Part shown: one piece after another, positions 25,305-34,385 of the stretch | How the letters are laid out: each line of letters opens with the position of its first letter | Numbering within the stretch: position 1 is the stretch's first letter | Assembly (NCBI GenBank): GCA_018402545.1 | Contig: JAGYIL010000001.1 | Span: 992,001-1,056,000 of the forward strand | Origin: Saccharospirillum sp. | Lineage (GTDB): Bacteria; Pseudomonadota; Gammaproteobacteria; Pseudomonadales; Natronospirillaceae | DNA length: 64,000 bases | Direction of reading: 5' to 3' | The notes under the pieces: model-generated | Told to the model about the DNA's origin: nothing | The model's database searches: none | Seen by the model: the letters and a program-made list of their open reading frames with translations, nothing else | Position numbers and translations under genes: made by a program

Positions 25305-26744
25305 TTACTGGGTGGTTGTGCTGGCGGAAGAGGCGGTGCTGCCTTTCTTTGGGCGGGGGATGCCCAGGCGCTGGCGACGCTCCCACAGGCACTTGCGGCT
25401 GATGCCGAGCTTTTGCGCCAGCTCGGTTTCCGACATGCCCTCCTGGTGTTCGAGCACGAAATGCTGGAAATAGTCTTCCAGTGACAGATCGTCTACGTCC
25501 TGTGAGTGGCTGTTAATGCCGGATGAGGCGATGGGGGCTTCTTCGCTGACCAGGGTGTCCGGTATTTTCCAGTCTTCCTGGTCGAGGCCCATTTCATCGA
25601 GGGTGATTTCGCCGCCTTCGCTGAGAATGAGGGAGCGTTGTATGGCGTTTTCCAGTTCGCGCACGTTGCCGGGCCAGTCGTAGTGCAACATGGCATCGCG
25701 GGCGTCTTTCGAGAGCAACACGGGCCCATCGAGTTTGAGCCGCCGTGCGTGCTTGGCAATGAGGTGTTCGGCAATTTCAACGACATCCTGTCCGCGCTCG
25801 CGCAGCGGCGGCAGCGTTACTTCAATGACTTGCAGCCGGTAATACAAGTCTTCCCGGAACCGGCCTTCCTTGACCAGTTGCTTGAGATTGCGGTGGGTGG
25901 CCGCGATCAGCCGGACATCAACGGTGCGCGAATTCACCGAACCGACCCGGCGTACTTCGCTTTCCTGAATCACTCGCAGCAGCCGTGCCTGGGCTTCCAT
26001 CGGCAACTCACCAATCTCGTCCAGAAACAGGGAACCGCCCTCGGCGGCTTCAACCAGACCCTGGCGTGCGGCTGTTGCACCGGTGAAGGCGCCTTTCTCG
26101 TGACCAAATAGCTCCGACTCGATCAGGCTTTCGGGAATGGCCGCGCAGTTGACGCTGATCATCGGCTGATCGTGACGGGGGCTGTGCTGGTGGATGGCGC
26201 GTGCAGCCAGTTCCTTGCCGGTACCGGACTCGCCGTGAATCAGAACGGTGATATCGGCCGGTGCGACGCGGCGGATTCGATGGTAAAGACGTTGCATGGA
26301 GTCGCAGCTGCCGACCAGGTCGCCCAGAGTACTGTGGGGCTGGTGGTGGCTGGCTTCGGGTTGGCTGTCGCCCGATTCATGCTGCACCCGCTGCTGGCGG
26401 TGGGTGCTGACAATGCGGCCGACGGTACGCACCATTTCCTCGTGATCAAACGGCTTGGCGATGTAATCGACCGCGCCCATTTTCATCGCATCGACAGCGG
26501 AGCGCATGCTGGCGTAACTGGTCATGATCAGGACCGGAACGTCGCCGGCCATATCGATCAGGTCGGTACCCGGTGCGCCGGGCAGTCGCAAATCGGTGAT
26601 GATCAGGTCGAACCGGCCCAGGTCGTGCTGACTGGCTTCGGTGACCGATTCGGCTTCTATGACCTGGTATTGATGACGTTCCAACAGTCGTTTCAGGGCT
26701 GAGCGGATAATGCTCTCATCTTCAACTACCAGAATGTCACTCAT
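25305..26744 (-). CDS. cbrB: Sigma-54-dependent response regulator CbrB
   Basis: A 479-residue NtrC-class regulator. The receiver domain is at 1–120 (phosphoacceptor in DLIITDLRLPGAPGTDL), the AAA+ domain at about 145–380 with Walker A GESGTGKE and the sigma-54 contact loop GAFTGA, and a Fis-type DNA-binding helix is at the C-terminus (ETELAQKLGISRKCLWERRQ). In Pseudomonas CbrB turns on CrcZ and genes for use of amino acids and poor carbon sources. The call rests on length, high likeness and the full neighbourhood (cbrA before, crcZ and pcnB after). Confidence 0.93.
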   Translation of the reverse strand: MSDILVVEDESIIRSALKRLLERHQYQVIEAESVTEASQHDLGRFDLIITDLRLPGAPGTDLIDMAGDVPVLIMTSYASMRSAVDAMKMGAVDYIAKPFDHEEMVRTVGRIVSTHRQQRVQHESGDSQPEASHHQPHSTLGDLVGSCDSMQRLYHRIRRVAPADITVLIHGESGTGKELAARAIHQHSPRHDQPMISVNCAAIPESLIESELFGHEKGAFTGATAARQGLVEAAEGGSLFLDEIGELPMEAQARLLRVIQESEVRRVGSVNSRTVDVRLIAATHRNLKQLVKEGRFREDLYYRLQVIEVTLPPLRERGQDVVEIAEHLIAKHARRLKLDGPVLLSKDARDAMLHYDWPGNVRELENAIQRSLILSEGGEITLDEMGLDQEDWKIPDTLVSEEAPIASSGINSHSQDVDDLSLEDYFQHFVLEHQEGMSETELAQKLGISRKCLWERRQRLGIPRPKKGSTASSASTTTQ

Positions 26745-26907
26745 GTCTGACCTCCGTCACGGCCTGGTCTGTTACCCGGGCCATGGAATGTGTCGTACTG
26801 CGTTGTGTGCCGGATCGGCCGCGATGTGCTGTCGATCCCGACGCGCCGGGCCTGATCGCTGCCCTGAAGTCTACATGGGCAGGCTTTCAAGCCGTGGTAC
26901 GCTGTGT

Positions 26908-29853
26908 TCAGGGTGTTACCTGAGGTAACAGCCGATGTAAGGGTAACCGAATTGTGAACCGAGTGCCAATGCCCTCGGCAGCAAACGCCGGGCTGTCCAC
27001 GGCCATATGGCCGTAGTGTTCTTCGACAATGGTATAGGCCAGAAACAGGCCTAGCCCGGTGCCTTTGCCGACCTCCTTGGTAGTGAAGAAGGGGTCGAAA
27101 ATGTGATCGACAACGTCGGCTGCAATACCGGTTCCGCGGTCGATGACTTCAACCACAGCACTCTCTACTTCGGCTTCTGCCCGCACCCGTATCACCTCGC
27201 CATCGGGGCTGGCATCCCGGGCGTTGCCAAGCAGATTGATGAATACCTGGCTCAGACGCTGTGCCTCGCACAGTACGGTCAGGTCATCGGCAACCTCATT
27301 CACAAAGATCACCCGCTGCGCATCGCGCGACAGGGATAACAGGTCGATGGCGTCCTGCACCACCTGGCGTAAAGGGTAAGGTTGATGGTCGGCCTTGCCG
27401 TCGCCCTGGCCGGCATGCGCGAAGTTGACCAGCGAGCGTACAATTTTGGTCACCCGACCAGCCTGTTCCCGAATCTGATCGGCGATCACCTGTTGCTCGG
27501 CCGGGTCGGTCACGTATTTCAGGTCCTGAGCGAGGCAGTCGATACCGGTGATGGGGTTGCCGATTTCATGGGCAACGCCGGCGGCCAGACGACCAATTGA
27601 CGCCAGGCGCTCGGAATGGACCAGTTCCGATTCCAGCAACTTATGCTCGGTTTCGTCTTCAAGCAGAATGACAGTGCCTTCGAGCGGCTCGTCGCGGCGT
27701 TGCATCTGGGCGCTGCGATGCAGACTGAACCAGCGCTTACCCCTCCCATCCGCATTGGGCTGTTCTACGGTGAGCTTGTTGGACTGGCCCTTGAGAAAGC
27801 TGTCGAGCAGGTCGTACCAGTTGGCGGGCAAGGAATCGAGGCGGGCGCCAATGGCTTCGGCCTCAGTAATGCCGGTCATGTCGGCCATGACCCGGTTCCA
27901 CAGCAGTATTTCTCCGTCACTGGCCAGCGAGCAGACGCCGATCGGCAAGTTATAGAGCGTTTCACGGTGGTGTCGGCGCAGCCGGTCGAGTTCGGCGGCC
28001 ATGCCGGTTAACTGATGGTGGTAGCCATCGAGCCGTTGCTCGAAAAAGTAGATGTCATCCCGTTCGGCACGCCCGCCTTGCTCGTATGGCAGATAGCGGG
28101 CGACCAGGGCCTGGGCGACGCTCGGGCCCATCAGCCCCGATAAGTTGGCCTCAATGGTGTCGCGCAGGCGGCGCAGGGCATAAGGGCGGTATTCGCCGAG
28201 CGGAAAGCCCAGCGTTTTCAGTGCTCGCTTAACTTCACGTTCCGCCATGATGCGCCCCAGTGGGCGACTCAAGGTTTCGATGAATTCGGTTACATTGCGC
28301 GCTTTCAGCGGCAGGCGATGGCGCCGGTCGACCGAAGTGATGACGCAGGTTTGGGCGGCATCTTTCTCCTCCTTGCTGGTGCGAGTGAGCAGCGAGACCA
28401 GCACGAATGTCAGCGTATTGATACCCAGCGACACCAGGGTGGTCAAAGACCAGTGGTCGGCTTCCAGGGCGAAGCCCATGCGCAGTTGGGTGCCGAGCGA
28501 CAGGCTTTCGGCCAGCATGGGTATGGCCAGGCTTGCGGCCCAGACCAGCAAGCCCAGTGTTAACCCGCTGACAAACCCCTGGCGGTTGGCCCCGGCCCAG
28601 AACAGCAGACCCAGAATGCCTGGCAATAACTGCAGCAGGCCGGTAAAGGCGGTAATACCCAGGGAGGTGAGGTTCTGCACCTGGTTGAGCAACAGATAGA
28701 GCGCGTAGGACAGACCGATGACCACACCGATCAGCAGGCGGCGTACCCACAGCAGCCAGCGGTAAACATCGGCACTGAAGCTCGGTTTGTAAAACGGCAA
28801 TACCAGATGATTCATCGCCATGCTGGCCATGGAGATCGACGCCAGCACGGTGATGCCGGCGGCGGCCGACAAACCACCCAGGTAGGCCAGCCAGGTCACC
28901 CAGGGTTTGTCGAGCAGCAGCCCAATCGACAGCGAAAAGTACTCCGGGCTGACGGTCGACCCGAGCGACTGACCAGCCCAGAGAATGGGCATCACTGGCA
29001 GTGCCATCAGCAACAGATAGATGGGCATGGCCCAGCTGGCCATGCGCAACCGCGACAGATTGGAGGTTTCCCGGAACAACAGCTGGAACAGGTGCGGCAA
29101 TACCAGCGGCGCGGAGACGAACATCAACAGCAGCGAAAACCACTGCACCGGCTGCAGCGGAGGCGTTTGAAACTGGGGCTCGAGTGCCAGCTGTGACCAA
29201 CGGGAAATGCCCGGCCAGCTGCCGAACACTTCCAGCGCAGCAACGGCGCCAATCACCAGAAACGCCACCAGTTTGAACAGCGATTCAAACGCCAGCGCGA
29301 ACATCAGCCCCCGGTGCTTTTCGGTGGGGGCGATATCGCGGGCACCAAACAGAATGGAGAATGCCAGTAGGATCAGACAGATCAGCAGGGCCAGTGGCCA
29401 GGCCATGGTGTTCGGGTCGAGCAGGGTGATGGTGTCGGTAATGGCCTGAATCTGCAGCGCCAGCATGGGTAACATGGCCAGTACCACGCCCAGGGTGGTC
29501 AGAAACCCAACCCAGCGGCTGCGGTAGCGAAAGGCAAAGAGGTCGGCCAGGGAGGCCAGCTGGTAACTGCGCGACAGATCATGAATGGGCCGCAGTATGA
29601 TGGCCGAAAACACCAGGGCAATGGCGAGACCCAGATAGAGGGCGAGGTACCCGTACCCCAGGTGGTAGGCAAGGCCTACGCTGCCATAAAAAGCAAAGGC
29701 ACTGCAGTAAACCCCCAATGCCAGCAGGTAGACCAGCGGATGGCGGGCCAGGTTTTGGGGGATCCAGCCGCGCTCTGCGCAGTAGGCCGCCAGAAACAGC
29801 AGTAATAAATACCCGAGACTGACGCTGATAAGGAGTTGCCAGCTAAAGCCCAT
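26908..29853 (-). CDS. cbrA: Transporter-linked sensor histidine kinase CbrA
   Basis: 981 residues, nearly identical in length to Pseudomonas CbrA (about 983). The N-terminal ~500 residues form a sodium/solute symporter (SLC5/SSS) domain of about 13 helices. A linker and a PAS domain follow (IGVCSLASDGEILLWNRVMA). Then come the dimerisation/phosphoacceptor domain with the H-box (IGRLAAGVAHEIGNPITG) and the ATPase domain (NLLGNARDAS, GTGLGLFLAYTIVEEHYG). CbrA may take up histidine while controlling CbrB phosphorylation. The start overlaps the small upstream ORF (TAATG), so translation is probably coupled. Confidence 0.93.
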   Translation of the reverse strand: MGFSWQLLISVSLGYLLLLFLAAYCAERGWIPQNLARHPLVYLLALGVYCSAFAFYGSVGLAYHLGYGYLALYLGLAIALVFSAIILRPIHDLSRSYQLASLADLFAFRYRSRWVGFLTTLGVVLAMLPMLALQIQAITDTITLLDPNTMAWPLALLICLILLAFSILFGARDIAPTEKHRGLMFALAFESLFKLVAFLVIGAVAALEVFGSWPGISRWSQLALEPQFQTPPLQPVQWFSLLLMFVSAPLVLPHLFQLLFRETSNLSRLRMASWAMPIYLLLMALPVMPILWAGQSLGSTVSPEYFSLSIGLLLDKPWVTWLAYLGGLSAAAGITVLASISMASMAMNHLVLPFYKPSFSADVYRWLLWVRRLLIGVVIGLSYALYLLLNQVQNLTSLGITAFTGLLQLLPGILGLLFWAGANRQGFVSGLTLGLLVWAASLAIPMLAESLSLGTQLRMGFALEADHWSLTTLVSLGINTLTFVLVSLLTRTSKEEKDAAQTCVITSVDRRHRLPLKARNVTEFIETLSRPLGRIMAEREVKRALKTLGFPLGEYRPYALRRLRDTIEANLSGLMGPSVAQALVARYLPYEQGGRAERDDIYFFEQRLDGYHHQLTGMAAELDRLRRHHRETLYNLPIGVCSLASDGEILLWNRVMADMTGITEAEAIGARLDSLPANWYDLLDSFLKGQSNKLTVEQPNADGRGKRWFSLHRSAQMQRRDEPLEGTVILLEDETEHKLLESELVHSERLASIGRLAAGVAHEIGNPITGIDCLAQDLKYVTDPAEQQVIADQIREQAGRVTKIVRSLVNFAHAGQGDGKADHQPYPLRQVVQDAIDLLSLSRDAQRVIFVNEVADDLTVLCEAQRLSQVFINLLGNARDASPDGEVIRVRAEAEVESAVVEVIDRGTGIAADVVDHIFDPFFTTKEVGKGTGLGLFLAYTIVEEHYGHMAVDSPAFAAEGIGTRFTIRLPLHRLLPQVTP

Positions 29854-30020
29854 TAGCGCCGACTCCGCAGATATTCAGCCAGTGCATTGACTGCGATCAG
29901 GCCTGTCCAGATCAGGAAGGGCAGATACCACAGCTGCACCGTCCCGGAGCCATCCAGTGAGAATGGCAGCAAGAGGTAGAAGGGTAAAATGAACAGCTTG
30001 AGTAATAACGACAGTGACAT
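29853..30020 (-). CDS. cbrX: Small membrane protein upstream of cbrA, CbrX candidate
   Basis: A 55-residue ORF too short for the track. Its TAA shares a base with the cbrA ATG. It has two hydrophobic stretches (LLLKLFILPFYLLLPF and WYLPFLIWTGLIAVNALA) and a basic C-terminus (EYLRSRR), so it is probably a two-helix membrane protein. Pseudomonas has a small ORF named cbrX at this place that affects cbrA translation; likeness to it is by position and type, not by alignment. A CGCCCGC/GCGGGCG hairpin overlaps the ribosome-binding region, which could tune translation. Confidence 0.7.
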   Translation of the reverse strand: MSLSLLLKLFILPFYLLLPFSLDGSGTVQLWYLPFLIWTGLIAVNALAEYLRSRR

Positions 30021-30116
30021 GGGTCGCCCGCCCGAGAATGCGGGCGTTATCCTACCCTTACAGCGGCCAGAATTTAAGCAGCGACTGAAGAATTCCCGCC
30101 CGGGGGCGGGTGGGGA

Positions 30117-31649
30117 TCAGTCGGGGTAGGTTTTTTTAATGGCAATAATGTCATCGAAATGAGCCAGTACTATGTCGACCAGGGCCGGATCGAACTGCTT
30201 GCCGCGTTCCCGTTCGATGAGAGCCCGGGTTTCCTCGTAGGACCAGGGCGCCTTGTAGCAGCGAGCGCTGGTGAGCGCATCGAACACGTCCGCCAGGGCC
30301 GTTATGCGGCCTTCAATGCTGATTGAATCGCCCTGTTTGCCATGGGGGTAGCCGGTACCATCCCAGCGTTCGTGGTGGTCCAGAGCGATCAGCGCACCGA
30401 CTTTGAGAATGGATTTTTCCGACTGGTGCAGCAGGTCGTAACCGATCTGCGAGTGGGTTTTCATGATTTCCCACTCCTCTGCATCCAGAGGGCCGGGTTT
30501 GTTAAGTACCTGGTCGGGTATGCCTATTTTGCCCAGGTCGTGCAGGGGAGCCGCTTCGCGGATTAGCTGCGCCTGTTGTTCTCCCAGCCCTGCTTTCAGT
30601 GCGATCAGTTCACTGATGTGTGACACCCTGCGCAGGTGCTGGCCGGTTTCCCGGGATCGATGCTCTACCGCATCGCCCAGAATAAAAACGATTTCACGCT
30701 GACTGTCTTCCAGTTCAGTGCGCAGGGACAGATTTTCAAAAGCGGTCAGGGCGTTCTGGCAAAAAACCTCCAGCAGGTGGCGTTCGATGGGACTCTGAGG
30801 TGTCAGGCCCTTGAGGAACAGCATGCTTAAATGCAGTTCGTTGGACCGGTATAGGCACAAATAGCCATTGTCCATGTACTGCGAGTGATACCCGAGTTCG
30901 GTGCTGTCGATAAAGGTGCGAACGCTGTCGGGCAGTAGCTGGGTAACCGGGACGCCCACCTTGCTGTGATAGGCACCGGTACCGGCGACGACGGTCAGCT
31001 TGCCGGCCTGTTCATGGGCGGCAATGCCCTCGCACTGAGCGTAGAGTGCATCTTCGTCGGGCGACAGTATCGCCGAAATCTGTTCGAGAATGCCCAGGGC
31101 AAAGTCGGTGAGGAAGGTTTTCTGCTGCAGGTGAATGGAGGCGCTGAGTATGCGTTCCAGGCCCTGCCGGCTGCGATCGAGCGCGAGGATGTCGCGGTAA
31201 CTGCGTAAGCAGGAGTACAGCAAGGTATGCAGCTTGCTGCGCGTGAGTTCGGTTTTTTCCTTGTAATCGTTGATGTCGTAGTCGGCAATGATGGTTTCTT
31301 CCGGTGCCTGGCCTGGCTGGCCGGTGCGCAGCACAATACGGGTGAAGGTATTGTCCAGCCGGGTGCGAATGGTCTCTGCCAGATCCAGCCCGGCGTGGTC
31401 CGTTTCCATAACCACATCGAGCAGGCACAGGGCCGTATCCGGGTTGTCTCTCATCACCGCTTCGCCTTCGACACCGCTGTAGCTGTGCAGGAAGGCCAGC
31501 GGCCTGCCATCGAACCGGAAGTTGCGCAGCGCCAGGGTGGTGATGGCGTGTACTTCTTCGTCGTCGTCCACGATCAGCACCTTCCACGGCAACAGATGCT
31601 CCGGGTCTGAGGTGGTGCGTTCGCTCGCAAAGGTCAGTTTCTCGTTCAT
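30117..31649 (-). CDS. Response regulator with DUF3369 and HD-GYP domain
   Basis: 510 residues from the ATG at 31649, which overlaps the kinase stop (ATGA); the track adds 26 residues. Domains: receiver at about 20–145 (WKVLIVDDDEEVH, phosphoacceptor LLDVVMET), a DUF3369-type sensor region at about 165–330, and an HD-GYP domain at about 335–505. The HD-GYP motifs are intact (HDLGKIGIPD, DHHERWDGTGYPHG), so cyclic-di-GMP hydrolysis is expected. It is the partner of the histidine kinase just upstream. Its targets are unknown; pilus and flagellar genes in the window are candidates by theme only. Confidence 0.9.
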   Translation of the reverse strand: MNEKLTFASERTTSDPEHLLPWKVLIVDDDEEVHAITTLALRNFRFDGRPLAFLHSYSGVEGEAVMRDNPDTALCLLDVVMETDHAGLDLAETIRTRLDNTFTRIVLRTGQPGQAPEETIIADYDINDYKEKTELTRSKLHTLLYSCLRSYRDILALDRSRQGLERILSASIHLQQKTFLTDFALGILEQISAILSPDEDALYAQCEGIAAHEQAGKLTVVAGTGAYHSKVGVPVTQLLPDSVRTFIDSTELGYHSQYMDNGYLCLYRSNELHLSMLFLKGLTPQSPIERHLLEVFCQNALTAFENLSLRTELEDSQREIVFILGDAVEHRSRETGQHLRRVSHISELIALKAGLGEQQAQLIREAAPLHDLGKIGIPDQVLNKPGPLDAEEWEIMKTHSQIGYDLLHQSEKSILKVGALIALDHHERWDGTGYPHGKQGDSISIEGRITALADVFDALTSARCYKAPWSYEETRALIERERGKQFDPALVDIVLAHFDDIIAIKKTYPD

Positions 31650-33286
31650 GTTGCGGTGTCCGGGGTTGGTGTTGGCTCCGGCGTGGCGCCTGCCGGTGAA
31701 TAGGGGATGGTGATGATCAGCCTGCAACCCTGATGTGGCGGGCTGTCGAGCCGTATTTTTCCGTTCAGCTTACCGGTGACCAGATTAAAAACGATGTTCA
31801 TGCCCAGGCCACTGCCACCACTGGAGCGGCGGGTTGTAAAAAACGGATCGAACATGCGTTTCTGGGTGTCGGGCCCCATGCCTTCTCCGTCGTCTTCATA
31901 AATCAGCTCCAGCGTCTTTTTCTGAACCCGGTTATAGAGTCGGATCTGACCCGGGCGGGTGCTGTCGTCGAACCCATGGAGCAACGAATTGATGATCAGG
32001 TTGGTAATGATCTGTGCCAGCGCTCCCGGCGTCAGTTGCAGGACAATATCAGGGTCGATCTCATTCAAGACCGTTATCGGCGTGTTTTTGTATTTTGGTT
32101 TCAGGCTGGCCAGAATTTCATCGACATAAACCTGCAGATTAATGTCGCGTTGTTCATCGCTGGTCTGATCCACCGCCACCTGCTTGAACGACCGAATCAG
32201 TTGCGCCGCCCGATCAAGGTTGCTCGACAGCAGCGTGCCGGTTTCCAGGCACTCATGAAAGAACCGTTCGAGGTCCGACTTGGTGAGCGTTTCATTCTCC
32301 AGCTCCCGCTGCGTCTGGCGGGCCTCTGAAGTCAGGTGGCTGGCGGCGGTTATGGAGACACCCAGCGGCGTGTTGACTTCATGGGCGACGCCGCTGACCA
32401 GATTACCCAGCGAAGCCAGCTTCTCACTTTGCAGCAGTTCATCCTGGGCGATCTGGAGTTTTTCGAGCGACTCGCTCAACTCGGTGTTGCTGCGTTGCAG
32501 CGCCTCGGTGCGCTCGCTCACGGTTGCCTCAAGCTCGGTTCGGTATTCGAGCAGTTCTTTTTCGTGCTCTATCAGGCGGTCGCGCTGATCGTTAAACGAC
32601 TGATACAACCGGCCGATTTCATCCGACCGGGCTTCGAGAGAAGGTTCGCGCTGCACGATCCAGGTGGAGACATCACCCTTGGAAGTGCGATCGACAAAAT
32701 CGGTAAACGCCTTGATCGGAACCGCGACGATGCGGTCAACCAGGGCATAGAGTCCAATCAGCAACAGAACGATGGCCAGCACCGCAGAGATAATAACGCC
32801 ACCCAGCACCAGCCGAACCTGATTATCGATCAAGCTATCGTCGCTGCGCAGATAGATCCAGCCAATGACAGACTCAGAGTTATTAAACTCATGTACGACG
32901 GGCGTGCTGATGAAGAGGCTGTTGGCATCATTCCATTCAGTACGGTCACCACCCGGAGGCAGGTCGGTGAACGACATGTTGTTCAGATCGCCAAGGTTCA
33001 GGCTGATTTCGCCCTCTGCGCTGCGAACGGCTACGCCGGAGATATAAGGATCGCGCAGCAGGGCATTGGCGGCGCGGGTGACGCCGCTGTCGTCAAAGGC
33101 CCACATCGATTCCTGAATAATGGGCAGCATGTTGCCGAGTGAGGCGTCCACGTTCTGATTACGCAACCCCTCCATGGTCCGGTTGAGCGCGGAGTATTGC
33201 ATCAAAATGGTCACCAGAATGGCGATGGCCACCCCAAACGTGATGTACAGCAGCAGACGGCGCGCCAGCGAAGCGTTTACAGTCAT
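31646..33286 (-). CDS. Membrane sensor histidine kinase paired with the HD-GYP regulator
   Basis: 546 residues from the ATG at 33286 (the track's start is a TTG). Layout: first membrane helix about 8–30, periplasmic sensor region about 31–160, second helix about 165–185, HAMP (VAVPIKAFTDFVDRTSKGD), a coiled coil at about 235–290, phosphoacceptor H-box (LGNLVSGVAHEVNTPLG) and ATPase domain (NLIINSLLHGF, DDGEGMGP, GSGLGMNIV). The signal is unknown. The pair is inserted between gluQ and cbrX, where Pseudomonas has none. Confidence 0.9.
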   Translation of the reverse strand: MTVNASLARRLLLYITFGVAIAILVTILMQYSALNRTMEGLRNQNVDASLGNMLPIIQESMWAFDDSGVTRAANALLRDPYISGVAVRSAEGEISLNLGDLNNMSFTDLPPGGDRTEWNDANSLFISTPVVHEFNNSESVIGWIYLRSDDSLIDNQVRLVLGGVIISAVLAIVLLLIGLYALVDRIVAVPIKAFTDFVDRTSKGDVSTWIVQREPSLEARSDEIGRLYQSFNDQRDRLIEHEKELLEYRTELEATVSERTEALQRSNTELSESLEKLQIAQDELLQSEKLASLGNLVSGVAHEVNTPLGVSITAASHLTSEARQTQRELENETLTKSDLERFFHECLETGTLLSSNLDRAAQLIRSFKQVAVDQTSDEQRDINLQVYVDEILASLKPKYKNTPITVLNEIDPDIVLQLTPGALAQIITNLIINSLLHGFDDSTRPGQIRLYNRVQKKTLELIYEDDGEGMGPDTQKRMFDPFFTTRRSSGGSGLGMNIVFNLVTGKLNGKIRLDSPPHQGCRLIITIPYSPAGATPEPTPTPDTAT

Positions 33287-33412
33287 GAAACAGTGCAACC
33301 CCGAAGCAAAGTCTACCTAGCGTAAACCCGCATTCAGGTTCGCGCCAGCAAACAGGCGAGGAACGAATCAACGATTGCTTTTTTTATCCGGGTTAAAATT
33401 AGCGGGTTTGGT

Positions 33413-34276
33413 TTAGACGCGAATTTCATGCAGCTCACGCAGGTTGGCAGGAGACCATTGCCCGAGCGCCTCGGCAAGCATGCGCGCGGGCGTGTCGGCC
33501 TGAACATCAAGGCCGAGCCATGGCCAGAGCTGCATCAGGTTGGCTGTGGCCTGGTTGTTGTCCAGAGCCGGCGCAAAGTTCTGCTTGCTGAGCTTCTGAC
33601 CGGCATGAACCAGCACCGGGAAATGCGCATGGTTCGGGCACTCATGACCCAGTGCCCGGTACAGCGCCCGCTGCCAGAAGGTGGAGCTGAGCAAATCGAT
33701 GCCGCGCACGATGTCGGTCATCCCCTGATCGGCGTCGTCCACCACCACGGCCAGTTGGTAGGCAAACAGACCATCGCGCCGGCGAATCACGACATCGCCG
33801 TAGTCGCGCGCCAGAGCCGTTCGCTGTGGCCCCTGAAACAGGTCGGTAAAGGCATCGTCGATGTCGGGTGTCTGAAAGCGGATGGCGGCATCGGCCCGGG
33901 GCTGGCGACAGGCGCGGCAGGTGCCCGGGTAAACCGGATGCCCGGCCAGCTGCTTGCGGCTGCAGCGGCACCAGAACAGCTGATCCCGGTCGGCCAACAC
34001 CTCGATGGCGTGGTGATAGACGTCATTGCGCTGGCTCTGGTACATCACCGGCGAATCCCACACCAGACCGTGGGCCTCAAGACTGCGCAGAATGTCATCG
34101 CTCGCCCCCGGCTGGGTTCTCGGTGGGTCCAGATCCTCGATGCGTAGCCACCATTCACCGCCATGGCGCCGGGCTTCGAGGTAGCTGACCAGCGCTGCCA
34201 GCAAAGAGCCCAGGTGCAGTGGCCCGGTGGGCGAGGGGGCGAAACGCCCGCGATAGCGAGGTGGCTGAGCCGTCAT
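33413..34276 (-). CDS. gluQ: Glutamyl-Q tRNA(Asp) synthetase
   Basis: A 287-residue truncated GluRS-like enzyme that puts glutamate on the queuosine base of tRNA(Asp) and lacks the anticodon domain. Seen are RFAPSPTGPLHLGSLLAAL (HIGH-type site), the zinc-type cysteines CRCSRKQL and CRACRQ, and QKLSKQN (KMSKS-type). In Pseudomonas it sits between dksA and cbrA. Here dksA is missing and an aminotransferase is divergent to it, with 109 bp between the starts. Confidence 0.95.
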   Translation of the reverse strand: MTAQPPRYRGRFAPSPTGPLHLGSLLAALVSYLEARRHGGEWWLRIEDLDPPRTQPGASDDILRSLEAHGLVWDSPVMYQSQRNDVYHHAIEVLADRDQLFWCRCSRKQLAGHPVYPGTCRACRQPRADAAIRFQTPDIDDAFTDLFQGPQRTALARDYGDVVIRRRDGLFAYQLAVVVDDADQGMTDIVRGIDLLSSTFWQRALYRALGHECPNHAHFPVLVHAGQKLSKQNFAPALDNNQATANLMQLWPWLGLDVQADTPARMLAEALGQWSPANLRELHEIRV

Positions 34277-34385
34277 GCTGGCCTTGATCTCCGTTTAAAG
34301 ACATTGGATTAGCGCGCTGGTATTGGACTGGGCGTTACCTATTCTGCATTATGCCCACGGTTTTCAGTCTTTGCAGGTAGCCGTT

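Noticed and set aside
28235-29200. A 321-residue minus-strand ORF overlapping cbrA in another frame
   Set aside because: The cbrA frame encodes recognisable membrane helices through this whole stretch; the other frame is low-complexity Ala/Gly/Pro/Arg.
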